Origin: Oscillospiraceae bacterium | GTDB lineage: Bacteria; Bacillota; Clostridia; Oscillospirales; Oscillospiraceae | DNA length: 32,440 nucleotides | NCBI GenBank assembly: GCA_902765025.1 | Contig: CACWYC010000023.1 | Span: 1 to 32,440, forward strand | Direction: 5' to 3' | Shown here: in pieces, positions 22,955-31,800 of the stretch | How the letters are laid out: the number at the start of each line of letters is the position of its first letter | How positions within the stretch are numbered: the first letter of the stretch is position 1 | Notes under the pieces: model-generated | What the model saw: only the letters and a program-made list of their open reading frames with translations | The model's database searches: none | Told to the model about the DNA's origin: nothing | Made by a program: the position numbers and the translations under genes

Positions 22955-23032
22955 GGGCCGACGGGCGCCAGCGACACCCCGCGAGGCACGAGTGGCTGGT
23001 GGAGCCAGTGCCCTTGGGGTAGGCGTCGGCCC
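22955..23032. repeat. Nested hairpin element inside the rhamnose operon
   Basis: Outer arms GGGCCGACG (22955-22963) and CGTCGGCCC (23024-23032) enclose further paired segments: ACCCC with GGGGT, GGCAC with GTGCC, and TGGCT with AGCCA. The whole 78 bases can therefore fold into one long imperfect hairpin. It lies between the isomerase stop and the rhaD start and looks like a mobile intergenic repeat or MITE, or a message-stabilising structure. No second copy is in the window. Confidence 0.6.
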
Positions 23033-23038
23033 CTACAA

Positions 23039-24460
23039 TTATCTCGTAATGACGTCCACGGGGACGTTGAAAATCTTGGCCACCTTCAAAATGGTGTCAA
23101 TCCAGCGGCCGGAGGCGGCGGCCATGTGATGGGTGGGGCCTGCCTCGCTCCAGCGGTTGCAGAACTCCCGGGCGCCGCAGGTGAAGCGGGTGCGCATATT
23201 GGTGTCGCCGAAGGTGAAGATGGGGCCCTCTTCATTGACGCCCTCCGCCACCACGAACTTGAAGTGGCCGTCCTTGTCCTGGGTGATGCCCAGATACGTG
23301 ACGGGGCCGGGGGCGGGATAGAACTGGGTGAGGTAGCCGCCGCCGGTCTTGCCGTGGAACACGGGAACAATCTTCATGGTGGGCTTCTTGGCACGGGAGA
23401 TGTCGGCGTCGCCGGAGCCGGAGTGGCCGATGATGCAGATATCCTCATCGAAGTCGATGGAATACATCTCGGAGAGCTGGCCCATGCCGGAGATGGTCTT
23501 GAGGATGGACATGGCCATGGCCACCTTGATGTCGCCCTCCACGGCGCAGGCGGTGCCCTGGCGGATGAGCATGGAGAAGGCGGGAATCAGCATACTGTCC
23601 AGCTTGCCGGCCACGCCCTGGGCGAAGCCGTCGTAGTGGGAGGCCACGAAGCCCAGGCGCTCGTCCTTCACCCACTGCTCGAAGGCCACCACATAGCGGG
23701 CCATATCCCACACCTTTTCGATGGTGCCGCCGCCCTCGATGTCGAAGGTGTCCAGAATGTCCTGGGCCTTGGCGCGGATGGCGGCCTCGTCGGTGATGTC
23801 GTCGGCAATGGCCCACATCTTCTCCCAGTCGAACTGCTTGGTGTAGAGCCACATGCGGTGGTAGAGGTTGGTCTCGTCGATGTAGAGGTCCATCATGCCG
23901 GGATAGGGGCGGCCGATCTGGGCCAGGTTGGTGTCACGGAAGCGGCGGCGCACCTGGGCGGCGCGGCACCAGTCGGCGATCTCGGCGTCCACCTGGGGGT
24001 CGCCGCCCTCCACCACGCCGGTGATGACGGCGTGGCGCTTGCCGGCACGCTCCAGATCCGCCACCATCTCGCCCACGGCGCCGCAGGCGTACAGCTCGCC
24101 CAGCCAGGTGGCGGTGTCGGTATTGGCGTAGTCGGGGGCTTTCTTCTTCTGGAGATTCACCAGCACCACCGGCACGTCCAGATCCCGGACGGCGGGCAGC
24201 ATATTGTAACTGGTGGCGTAGGTGAGAAGCTGCAAAATCACCAGGTCCACGTCGGCGGCGCGGAACTTGTCGCCGGCGGCCATGGCCAGCTCCTTGGTGG
24301 TGACGATGCCGCCGTCAATCAGCTCCACGGAGCCGGGGATGCGGGTTTTGAAGTCGTCATACTGCCCGGCAAACTCCGGCACCAGGCTGGGGAACTGGGG
24401 CAGATAGGCGCCCAGGGCGATGGCAAAGACGCCCACCCGGGCTTTGGTTTCCACTAACAT
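23039..24460 (-). CDS. L-fucose/L-arabinose isomerase family protein, probable L-rhamnose isomerase
   Basis: The 473-residue protein belongs to the fucose/arabinose isomerase fold, not to the RhaA TIM-barrel family. Visible landmarks are TKELAMAAGDKFRAADVDLV (about 55-74), LPAVRDLDVPVVLVNLQ, CAVEGDIKVAMAM with a likely metal-binding E308, the GHSGSGD segment (about 345-351), VFHGKTGGG with H369, and EAGPTHHMAAASG near the end. It sits between rhamnulokinase and rhamnulose-1-phosphate aldolase genes in one operon, while no rhaA is present. I infer that it converts L-rhamnose to L-rhamnulose; fucose or another 6-deoxysugar is the alternative. The ATG at 24460 is chosen because AGGAGG lies eight bases upstream; an ATG at 24484 overlaps the kinase stop. 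Confidence 0.85.
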   Translation of the reverse strand: MLVETKARVGVFAIALGAYLPQFPSLVPEFAGQYDDFKTRIPGSVELIDGGIVTTKELAMAAGDKFRAADVDLVILQLLTYATSYNMLPAVRDLDVPVVLVNLQKKKAPDYANTDTATWLGELYACGAVGEMVADLERAGKRHAVITGVVEGGDPQVDAEIADWCRAAQVRRRFRDTNLAQIGRPYPGMMDLYIDETNLYHRMWLYTKQFDWEKMWAIADDITDEAAIRAKAQDILDTFDIEGGGTIEKVWDMARYVVAFEQWVKDERLGFVASHYDGFAQGVAGKLDSMLIPAFSMLIRQGTACAVEGDIKVAMAMSILKTISGMGQLSEMYSIDFDEDICIIGHSGSGDADISRAKKPTMKIVPVFHGKTGGGYLTQFYPAPGPVTYLGITQDKDGHFKFVVAEGVNEEGPIFTFGDTNMRTRFTCGAREFCNRWSEAGPTHHMAAASGRWIDTILKVAKIFNVPVDVITR

Positions 24461-24480
24461 AGCGTTGTCCTCCTGTCTAT

Positions 24481-25752
24481 TCATTGCGCTTGCAACTGGA
24501 TTTTCAGATTGCCGATGGCGGTGGCCTCGATGGGCAGGGCCACCACATGCTTGCCGGTGGCTTTCTCGGTCAGCTGGTTGAGAAATGCGTTTTTCGCGCC
24601 GCCGCCGACGATGTAGATGCTGTCGTAATGGCAGCCGGTGTTGTGCTGCAGCTCCTGGACGGCGTTCATGTAGGAGAGGGCCAGGGAGCGGTAGGCGCAG
24701 CGGAAGTAGTCGCCCACGGTCTGGGGCTGCATGGAAAGGGCCTTGTCAAAGGCGTCCTTCATGCTGTCGGGGGCCAGGAAGAGATTGGCGTTGGCGTCCA
24801 CCGTCTCCTCGAAGCGGCTCTCCGCCGCCTGGTCGGTGATGTTGCCCCAGGGCATATCGGGGCACAGCTCGTCCCGGAGCCGATTCACCAGCCACATGCC
24901 CATGATGTTCTTCTGGTAGCGGTTATAGCCCACGCCGCCCTCGTTAGACCAGTTGGCCAGCTCGCTGCCCTCATTGGTGATGGGCTTCGCCGTCTTGACG
25001 CCCAGCAGCGACCAGGTGCCGGAGGAGATGTAGGGCGCGTCCACCTCCATAGGGATGCCCTCCACGGCGGAGCCGGTGTCGTGGGTGGCGCAGAGAAGGC
25101 AGCGGATGCCCTCATACTCGCCCAGCACGGTGCCGGGCTGCTGCAGCTTGTGGAACAGGTGGCGGGGCAGGCCCAGGGCGTCGATGATGGCCTCGTCATA
25201 CTCCCCTGTCTCGGCGCTGACCATGCCGCCGGTGGTGGCGTTGGTGTACTCGTGGGACTTGACGCCGCACAGCTTATAGAGCAGATATTCCGGGATCATC
25301 AGGAAGTCGGTGACGCCCGCCAGACGGCCCGCCTCCTTGTCGGCATAAAGCTGATAGATGGTGTTGAAGGGCTGGAACTGGATGCCGGTGTGGCGGTAGA
25401 GCCGGGTAAAGGAGATTTTCTCGTGTACCCGGGAAATAACGGCCTCGGTGCGGCTGTCGCGGTAAGCGTAGCAGGGCCTGACCTCCTGGTCGCCGCGCAG
25501 CAGCACGTAGTCCACGCCCCAGGTGTCGATGGACAGGCTCTCGATCTCCCCGAAGCGCTCCCGCGCCTTTTCGATGCCCGCCTTCACATGGGCCGTCAGT
25601 GCGTCGATGTCCCAGGTGAGATGGCCGTCCTGTTCCGTCACGCCGTTGGGGAAACGGTAAACTTCTTCGGTTTTCAGCTCGCCGCTCTCCGTCCAGCCCA
25701 CGATGTGGCGGCCGGAGGAGGCGCCGATGTCAATGGCAAGATAGCGTTTCAA
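24481..25752 (-). CDS. rhaB: Rhamnulokinase (FGGY family)
   Basis: The 423-residue kinase phosphorylates L-rhamnulose at O-1. The N-terminal phosphate loop reads AIDIGASSGRHIVG (6-19), followed by IDTWGVDYVLL, IPEYLLYKL, the adenosine-side motifs LCATHDTGSAV and YISSGTWSLLG, GMWLVNRLRDEL and IVGGGAKNAFLNQLTE. It is shorter than the E. coli enzyme (about 490), mainly between GTVLG and the ATHDTGSAV segment. The start codon is TTG at 25752, preceded by GGAGG eight bases upstream; no ATG is available nearby. It is first in the rhaB-isomerase-rhaD operon and lies 82 bases behind an AraC regulator gene, with a perfect palindrome in that gap. Confidence 0.95.
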   Translation of the reverse strand: MKRYLAIDIGASSGRHIVGWTESGELKTEEVYRFPNGVTEQDGHLTWDIDALTAHVKAGIEKARERFGEIESLSIDTWGVDYVLLRGDQEVRPCYAYRDSRTEAVISRVHEKISFTRLYRHTGIQFQPFNTIYQLYADKEAGRLAGVTDFLMIPEYLLYKLCGVKSHEYTNATTGGMVSAETGEYDEAIIDALGLPRHLFHKLQQPGTVLGEYEGIRCLLCATHDTGSAVEGIPMEVDAPYISSGTWSLLGVKTAKPITNEGSELANWSNEGGVGYNRYQKNIMGMWLVNRLRDELCPDMPWGNITDQAAESRFEETVDANANLFLAPDSMKDAFDKALSMQPQTVGDYFRCAYRSLALSYMNAVQELQHNTGCHYDSIYIVGGGAKNAFLNQLTEKATGKHVVALPIEATAIGNLKIQLQAQ

Positions 25753-25767
25753 AAAATCACCCTCCCG

Positions 25768-25789
25768 TTCTGTATATCAATATACAGAA
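25768..25789. promoter_or_regulatory. 22-bp palindrome, candidate operator of the rhamnose operon
   Basis: Perfect 10-base arms TTCTGTATAT (25768-25777) and ATATACAGAA (25780-25789) flank CA. It lies 16 bases upstream of the rhaB TTG start and covers the only -10-like sequence (TATATT on the minus strand). No good -35 is present. It could be an operator for repression or an RNA hairpin in front of the ribosome binding site. Confidence 0.6.
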
Positions 25790-25834
25790 AAGAAAGGTGT
25801 TTTGGCAGGTCTTGACTTTTCCGAAAAAGTGTCC

Positions 25835-26785
25835 TTATTTGCAATCCCGATATTTCTTCGGCGACAGGCCGTAGCGGGCGGCAAAGATGCGGTGGAAGTA
25901 GCTGAGGTTTTCATAGCCGACGGCGTTTGCAATCTCATCCACGTTCTTGCCCGTGTTGCGCAGCAGCCAGGCCGCCTGGCTCAACCGCTTTTCCTGCAAG
26001 AGCGCCGTGTAATTCTTCCCCGTCTTCTGCCGAATCAGCCGCGACAGGGACGGCAGCTCATAGTGGAGGGCGCGGGCAATCTCCGTAAGGCTCCCGCCGC
26101 GATAGTTTTCCTCCAGATAGCGGAGAACAGAAATGACCGCATTTTGCTCCTGGGTCTCAAATTGCAGCGCCTCGGTGTGGTTCATCAGCTGGGCGAAGAG
26201 CAGCCCCATCGTCATCTGCAAAATGCCCCGTTTGTTGGGCGTGTCTTCCAGAAGGGTAAAGAGCAGGTTTTCAATCAGATTTTGTACCGGCAGCAGCTCT
26301 GCCACGCGAAACAGCAGATAGTCCGCCTCATTTTCCCCGGTGAGACAGCTCACCACAAAGCGGCGCAGCGGCGTCTCCTCCTCCCCGAGGAAGGGCAGCG
26401 TCCCGGAGAAGAAGGCCGGGCGCACGATGAAGTTCACCGCGATGTCCCCCTCCGAGGCGGCCTCGATGGATTGGTGGGCATTCCGTCCCAGCATCAGGAG
26501 TTCTCCCCGGTGGAGCGTGATGGCGTTGCCGTTGACCGTGTGCCGTGTCTCGCCCGCGCACATGTAGACCATCTCCACATAGTCGTGGGTGTGCTCCGGG
26601 AATGGGATAAACCGGGTGTGGGGTCGGATGGCGATGAGCTTGCCCCTCTCCAGCAGCTTCTCGCCGGAGATCACGTCCCGGCTGCCGTCCATGTAGATAT
26701 TGCGATCGATGCTCTTTCTTCCGTTCAGGATGGCCCTTTCTTCATCCGTTATGACGGAGAGTCTGTCCACAATCATGGGATTCAC
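25835..26785 (-). CDS. AraC-family regulator with cupin sensor, probable rhamnose-operon regulator
   Basis: The 316-residue protein has an N-terminal cupin-like sugar-binding domain (about 40-140), with the FPEHTHDYVEMVYM metal-site-like motif and HRGELLMLGRNAHQSI. A C-terminal AraC domain follows (about 215-315), with SLTEIARALHYELPSLSRLIRQKTG and VDEIANAVGYENLSYFHRIFAARYGLSPKKYRD. The GTG at 26785 is chosen because GAGAGGTGA lies directly before it; an ATG three codons later is the alternative. It precedes rhaB on the same strand and follows the alcohol dehydrogenase gene, and has its own good promoter. Its position and architecture suggest it senses rhamnose or a related sugar and controls the operon. 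Confidence 0.9.
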   Translation of the reverse strand: MNPMIVDRLSVITDEERAILNGRKSIDRNIYMDGSRDVISGEKLLERGKLIAIRPHTRFIPFPEHTHDYVEMVYMCAGETRHTVNGNAITLHRGELLMLGRNAHQSIEAASEGDIAVNFIVRPAFFSGTLPFLGEEETPLRRFVVSCLTGENEADYLLFRVAELLPVQNLIENLLFTLLEDTPNKRGILQMTMGLLFAQLMNHTEALQFETQEQNAVISVLRYLEENYRGGSLTEIARALHYELPSLSRLIRQKTGKNYTALLQEKRLSQAAWLLRNTGKNVDEIANAVGYENLSYFHRIFAARYGLSPKKYRDCK

Positions 26786-26807
26786 GCGATCACCTCTCTT
26801 CCCCCTC

Positions 26808-26836
26808 ATTGTAGCGCGAAACCCACCCCTGTGCAA
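26808..26836 (-). promoter_or_regulatory. Sigma-A-like promoter of the rhamnose regulator
   Basis: On the minus strand TTGCAC (26831-26836) is followed after 17 bases by TACAAT (26808-26813), with the start expected near 26801, just before the ribosome binding site of the regulator. The regulator can therefore be transcribed apart from the upstream dehydrogenase gene. Confidence 0.7.
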
Positions 26837-26856
26837 CGTTTCTTTTTTACCGCCGT

Positions 26857-28014
26857 TCAGAACTGATATTGTCCGGCTGCCACAGTTTCCGCTGTTCCCG
26901 CCATGCTGCCATCGCCTGCTTTTGTTCCCGCCTCGCCGATTCCGGCGATGCGGCGCAGAACCGTCTCGTCGACGGCAAAGGGCGCCAGGGCCATCTTGGC
27001 GGGATTGGTCATCAGATCCTGCACAGCCAGTGCCAGCACGGCGTCGGGTACGGCGTCGCGCCCGCAGGTGGCGCGGTAATATGCCTCAAAATCGTCCACG
27101 TCGGCAAAGCCCGCCAGGGACAGCACGGCGTCCCGATCGACGGGGTCGGCCTCCGCCAGATAATTGCGCAGGAAGAAGCCGCAGGCTTTGCCGTGCGCCA
27201 TGCGGGTGTGGACGGTCACGGCGTAGGACAGCCCGTGGGGCAGCGACGTGCCCGTCTGGGCGATGGACATGCCGCCAAAGCACGCAGCGCGCAGCATGGT
27301 CACGCAGGCTTCGGCGGTCGCCTCCCGCTTGCCCAGTACCACGTCCTTGCTACGGGCCCACTCCCGCACTCCGGCGGCCACACACATTCTGGAATAGGGG
27401 GTGGCCTTCGTGTTGATATAGGATTCCGCCAGATGGGCGAAGGCGTCCATGGTGGTGTTCGCCAGAACGTGTCCGGGGGCGCTTGCCAGATATTTCCCGT
27501 CCAGCAGGGCCAGATTGGCAAAGATACGGTGGGGAATGGCGCTCTTTTTCTTCAGCGCAGGGCGGGTCAGCACCGATACGGCAGTGACCTCCGAGCCGGT
27601 GCCGCAGGTGGTGGGGATGCAGACGATGGGCAGCGGATCCGTTTTCGCATGGGCGTCGAACAGATAGCTCTCGTCCGCCTCACCGTGGCGCATCATCAGG
27701 GCGATGGCCTTTGCCGCGTCCATGGGGGAGCCGCCGCCCACGCCGATGACGAAATCACAGCCCCGACTCAGCCCCAGATCCCGGGCCCTCATGACGGTTT
27801 CCACAGAGGGGTTTTCCTCCACCTCGTTGAAGTGGGTCCACCGGATTCCATGGGTTGCAAGGGCCCGGGTCACATCATGAAGCGATCCGTTTCGCTCCGC
27901 GCTGTGGCTCCCGGTGACGATCAGCGCATGGTTCCCCAGCTTTGCCAGATCCGCCCCATGGTTTACCACGCAGTTCTCCTCTTCGTAGACGTCAGTCGGC
28001 ATATAAAATCGCAT
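26857..28014 (-). CDS. Iron-containing alcohol dehydrogenase, possible lactaldehyde reductase
   Basis: The 385-residue protein is a group III alcohol dehydrogenase. The nucleotide-binding loop is GVGGGSPMDAAK (91-102), with IPTTCGTGSEVT (133-144), and the metal ligands are D190 and H194 in TTMDAFAHLAES, H260 in TSLPHGLSYA and H274 in MAHGKACGF. Next to a rhamnose locus that yields L-lactaldehyde, the most likely job is NADH-dependent reduction to 1,2-propanediol, as FucO does in enterobacteria. This is inference: the sequence is not closely FucO-like by eye, and butanol- or glycerol-type activities are possible. The ATG at 28014 follows GGGAGG. It lies 71 bases before the AraC gene and 36 bases after the FMN-binding protein gene, all on one strand. 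Confidence 0.9.
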   Translation of the reverse strand: MRFYMPTDVYEEENCVVNHGADLAKLGNHALIVTGSHSAERNGSLHDVTRALATHGIRWTHFNEVEENPSVETVMRARDLGLSRGCDFVIGVGGGSPMDAAKAIALMMRHGEADESYLFDAHAKTDPLPIVCIPTTCGTGSEVTAVSVLTRPALKKKSAIPHRIFANLALLDGKYLASAPGHVLANTTMDAFAHLAESYINTKATPYSRMCVAAGVREWARSKDVVLGKREATAEACVTMLRAACFGGMSIAQTGTSLPHGLSYAVTVHTRMAHGKACGFFLRNYLAEADPVDRDAVLSLAGFADVDDFEAYYRATCGRDAVPDAVLALAVQDLMTNPAKMALAPFAVDETVLRRIAGIGEAGTKAGDGSMAGTAETVAAGQYQF

Positions 28015-28050
28015 TGCTGTTTCCTCCCTGTTATTTCAACCGTTATCCCA

Positions 28051-28443
28051 TCAGAATGCGCCGGATACCGGCGGCGCAGTAAACGACGAGATGGTGTAGA
28101 CGGCGTTCTTGAAATAGAACACCTCCGTGTTGTCATCGTCTGCGCGGTACATATTCTTCAGGCTTGGATATGCGTCCAGCATGCTGGCCTTGGCTTCATA
28201 CCGCTCGTCGCTGACCAGCTCGCCGGCAACGCGGATCCACCGGCCGTCCTGAAACGCGCAGAGCTCGGCTTTCGGATTGGCGTGGAGCTGGCGGGAGACT
28301 GGCTTGCTCTTTCCGGTCTGGATATAGAGCCTGCCCTCAAATAGATGCACGGTGCCAAACGGACGAACTCTGGGCTGGTCGCCATCGGCTGTGGCCAGGT
28401 AATATGTCCCTGCCTCCTTGAGAAATTCGTATACCTTCTGCAT
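28051..28443 (-). CDS. Pyridoxamine 5'-phosphate oxidase-like FMN-binding protein
   Basis: The 130-residue protein has the split-barrel fold of the PNPOx-like superfamily. It starts MQKVYEFLKEAGTYYLATAD, then QPRVRPFGTVHLFEGRLYIQTGK, with the R-V-R-P-F phosphate-binding stretch, and KAELCAFQDGRWIRVAGELV. It is too short for a true PdxH and probably binds FMN or another flavin as a small reductase. AGGAGG precedes the ATG at 28443. It is first in the same-strand run leading to the alcohol dehydrogenase. A minus-strand TATAAT at 28539-28544 may be its -10, with only a weak -35 (TTTCCA). A link with rhamnose use is not evident. Confidence 0.88.
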   Translation of the reverse strand: MQKVYEFLKEAGTYYLATADGDQPRVRPFGTVHLFEGRLYIQTGKSKPVSRQLHANPKAELCAFQDGRWIRVAGELVSDERYEAKASMLDAYPSLKNMYRADDDNTEVFYFKNAVYTISSFTAPPVSGAF

Positions 28444-28560
28444 AGCGGTCCTCCTGTTGATAAGATTGCTGTTCGCCGCTTACCCACGGTGTGGCAAGCA
28501 GGCGCCTTTGTCCTATGTGCGAATCAATCGACAACCACATTATACAGGAAGATTTCAATA

Positions 28561-28688
28561 TGGAAAAGTATCTTTTTCATAAAAGTAACGGTCTGTGGTA
28601 CAGGCCGCGGGGCGATGATGGTATGCCTCGCCTGACAGCCCCGCAGAAGCCTCTTCCGGGCAATGCAGCCCCGGCGTCACAAGCATAG
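28561..28688 (+). pseudogene. TnpV-like transposon protein remnant (first third)
   Basis: A 42-codon frame starts MEKYLFHKSNGLWYRPRGDD, then GMPRLTAPQKPLP. It resembles the first 35 residues of TnpV-type proteins of clostridial transposons (MEK...F...G..Y...GDY..P.L.LP), where a KPIG-W segment and a conserved helical part should follow. That rest is missing; the frame ends after an unrelated alanine-rich tail. It has a ribosome binding site (AGGA) but is probably dead. The assignment is by motif memory and could be wrong. Confidence 0.4.
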
Positions 28689-28740
28689 ACGTGCGGTCAA
28701 TGCTCGTAGGTTTGGTTGAACCGTTCCGCTGAATGAAGAG

Positions 28741-28845
28741 AAGGGCCTGTTGCAAAATGCGGTTTTTAGCCCGAATCGCAAGAGTTAATCGTCTAAAAAG
28801 TTATGGGGAGCTGCCTGATTTGCAGTTCCCCATAACTTTTACATT
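28741..28845. repeat. 105-bp repeat, copy 2
   Basis: It is identical to 21871-21975 except for two bases and has the same orientation. It lies between the TnpV-like remnant and the end of the surface-protein gene. The rest of the gap from 28444 to 28863 holds no gene I can support. Confidence 0.85.
28796..28840. terminator. Terminator hairpin in repeat copy 2
   Basis: The same 19-bp stem as in copy 1 (28796-28814 with 28822-28840). Read on the minus strand it is followed by TTTTTAG-like sequence and lies 24 bases after the stop of the MBG surface-protein gene, so here it serves that gene. Confidence 0.75.
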
Positions 28846-28863
28846 ATTCAGGCTATGACCGCT

Positions 28864-31800
28864 TTATTTCTCCTCCGCTTTTTTCTTTCTGGCGAACAGG
28901 ATGATGACAACAATGGCAGCCACAGCGACAGCAGCCACAGCGATCCAGATGCCGGCATGGCTGTTCGCCGCCGAAACGGTGAACGTGGTGTCGGCCTCGC
29001 CGTTATCGTAGACCACGGTCACGGTATGCTTGCCGGGTGCGAGGGCCGCCAGGGTTTCCGGATTCAGCGTCACGCCGCTGCCGTCTGCCTCGACGGTGTA
29101 GTCCACGTCTCTGACAAGCTCCACGCCGTCCAGCTTCACGCCCACAAAGTGAGCCAAAGTGTCCTCTTCGCCGGAAGGCTTCATGGTGATGGCCAGGCCG
29201 TTCTTGCTGTCCTTGGTCCACTGGTTCTCGTTGGCACCGGAAAGGCCGTCCACAGAGGCAACGCCGTAGTCGGGAGCGATGGTCACTTCCATGCAGACAG
29301 GTTCCGCATCGTTATGGTTCTCGTCGCCCATCACCTTGTACCACACATAGTAGGTACCGGCGCTGGTCTGCTCGGGAATCTCCGTGCTCCAGCCCTCCTC
29401 GGGAGCGGCCAAAGCGTTGGCGGAGAGCGCGTACATCACTCTGCCGCCTGTCACCGTACCGGCAAGAGACACAAGGGCCTGTTTCGTTCCGTTGTAAACG
29501 ATCTTCTCCTCGGTCATGGTCGCAGGAGCGGTATCCGCCTTGGTGATCGTCAGCTTGCCGCCGACCACGGTCACATCGTAGTTGGGGTTATTGCCCAGGC
29601 TCACGTTGATGCGATACTCGCCGGCGTTCTCGCCCTCGGCTCTCGACAGCGTGTAATTCAGGGTATCGCCGCTCACAACGTTGGCAGCCGTAGCCGTCAG
29701 CGCAGGATCGTCCTCACCGAATACCTTACTGAGATTGTCAGCGGTAACGGTGGCAGACTTTTTGCTGATGGTGAAGATGCCCCGCAGGGTAGCCACGTCG
29801 TAGTTGGGGTTGTCACCCAGATGGACGGTGATGGTATACTCGCCGGCATCCTCGCCGCTGTCTCTCGACAGCGTGTAGTGCAGCGTGTCATCGCCCACCA
29901 GGCCGGTAACGGTGGCACTCAGCCCGGGATCGCCCTCGCCATACACCTTGCCTGCGTTGTGGGGCGTAATCACCACGTCGGCGGACTTCTTCAGGATGGT
30001 GAAGATGCCCTTCAAAACGGTCACATCGTAGTTGGGGTTGTCGCCCAGATTGGCCGTAATGACGTACTCGCCGGCGTTGTTGCCCGGGTCTCTCGACAGG
30101 GTGTAATCCAGCGTGTCCTCGCCCACGGTGCCTGCCACGGTGGCGGTCAGCTCGGGGTCGTCCTCGCCGTACACCTTACTCAGGTTGGCTACTGTGATGG
30201 TCGCCGTCTTCTTGCTGATGGTGAAGATACCGTCGATGGCGGTCACGTCGTAGTTGGGGTTATTGCCCAGGGTGACGCTGATGGTGTACTCGCCGGCTTC
30301 CTCGCCCACTGCTCTCGACAGCGTGTAGTTCAGCGTGTCGTTGCCCACGGTGCCCTCCACAGTGGCGGTCAGCTCGGGGTTGCTCTCATTGAAGATCTTG
30401 CCGGCGTTGACAGCGGTGACGGTGGCAGCCTTCTTGCCGATGGTCAGCTTCGCGTCGGTGGCGGTCACGTTGTAGTTGGGGTTCTCGCCCAGCGTTACCG
30501 TGATGGCGTACTCGCCCACGTTCTCGCCTACGGCTCTCGACAGCGTGTAGTTCAGGGTGTCGCTGCCCACGGTGCCTGCCACGGTAGCCGTCAGCGCGGG
30601 GTTGGCGTCGCCGTAGATCTTGGTCTTGTCGGCGGCGGTAACGGTGGCATCCTTCTTGCCGATGGTCAGCTTGGAATGGACGGCAGTCACGTCGTAGTTG
30701 GGGTTCTCACCCAGCGTTACCGTGATGGCGTACTCGCCCACGTTCTCGCCCTCGGCTCTCGTCAGCGAGTAGTTGAGGGTGTCGTTGCCCACCAGGTCGG
30801 TGGCCGTAGCCGTCAGCACGGGATCGGCATCGCCGTAGGTCTTGGTCTTGCTGTCGGCGGTGACGGTGGCGGCCTTCTTGTTGATGGTCAGCTTGGCGCC
30901 GGTGGCGGTCACGTCGTAGTTGGGGTTGTCGCCCAGGTTGACGGTGATGGCATACTCGCCCACGTCATTGCCCTCGGCTCTCGACAGCGTGTAGTTGAGG
31001 GTGTCATTGCCCACCAGGTCGGTGGCCGTAGCCGTCAGCGCGGGATCGGCATCGCCGTAGGTCTTGGTCTTGTTCTCAGCGGTGAGGGTGGCGGCCTTCT
31101 TGCCGATGGTCAGCTTGGCGCCGGTGGTACTCACCTCGTAGTTGGGGTTATTGCCCAGGTTGACGGTGATGGCGTACTCGCCCACGTTCTCGCCTACGGC
31201 TCTCGACAGCGTGTAGTGCAGCGTGTCGGTTCCCACGGTGCCTGCCACGGTAGCCGTCAGCTCGGGGTTGGCGTCGCCGTAGGTCTTGGTCTTGTCGGCG
31301 GCGGTGATGCTGGCGGCCTTCTTGTTGATGGTCAGCTTGGCGTTGACGGCAGTCACGTCGTAGTTGGGGTTCTCGCCCAGGGTGACGATGATGGCGTACT
31401 CGCCGGCGTTATTGCCCTCGGCTCTCGACAGCGTGTAGTGCAGCGTGTCGCTGCCCACCAGGTCGGTGGCGGTAGCCGTCAGCGCAGGATCGGCCTCGCC
31501 GTACGTCTTGGACTTGTTGTCGGCGGTGACGGTGGCGGCCTTCTTGTTGATGGTCAGCTTGGCGCCGGTGGCAGTCACGTCGTAGTTGGGGTTCTCGCCC
31601 AGGGTGACGGTGATGGCGTACTCGCCCACGTTCTCGCCTACGGCTCTCGACAGCGTGTAGTGCAGCGCGTCATTGCCCACCAGGTCGGTGGCGGTAGCCG
31701 TCAGCGCAGGATCGGCCTCGCCGTACGTCTTGGTCTTACTGTCGGCGGTGACGCTTACGGCCTTCTTCGTAATCTTGAAGGTACCGTCGGCAGCGGTCAC

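Noticed and set aside
26857..28014. Naming the dehydrogenase fucO
   Set aside because: Context supports lactaldehyde reduction, but the sequence by eye fits only the general iron-containing family, so no gene symbol is given.
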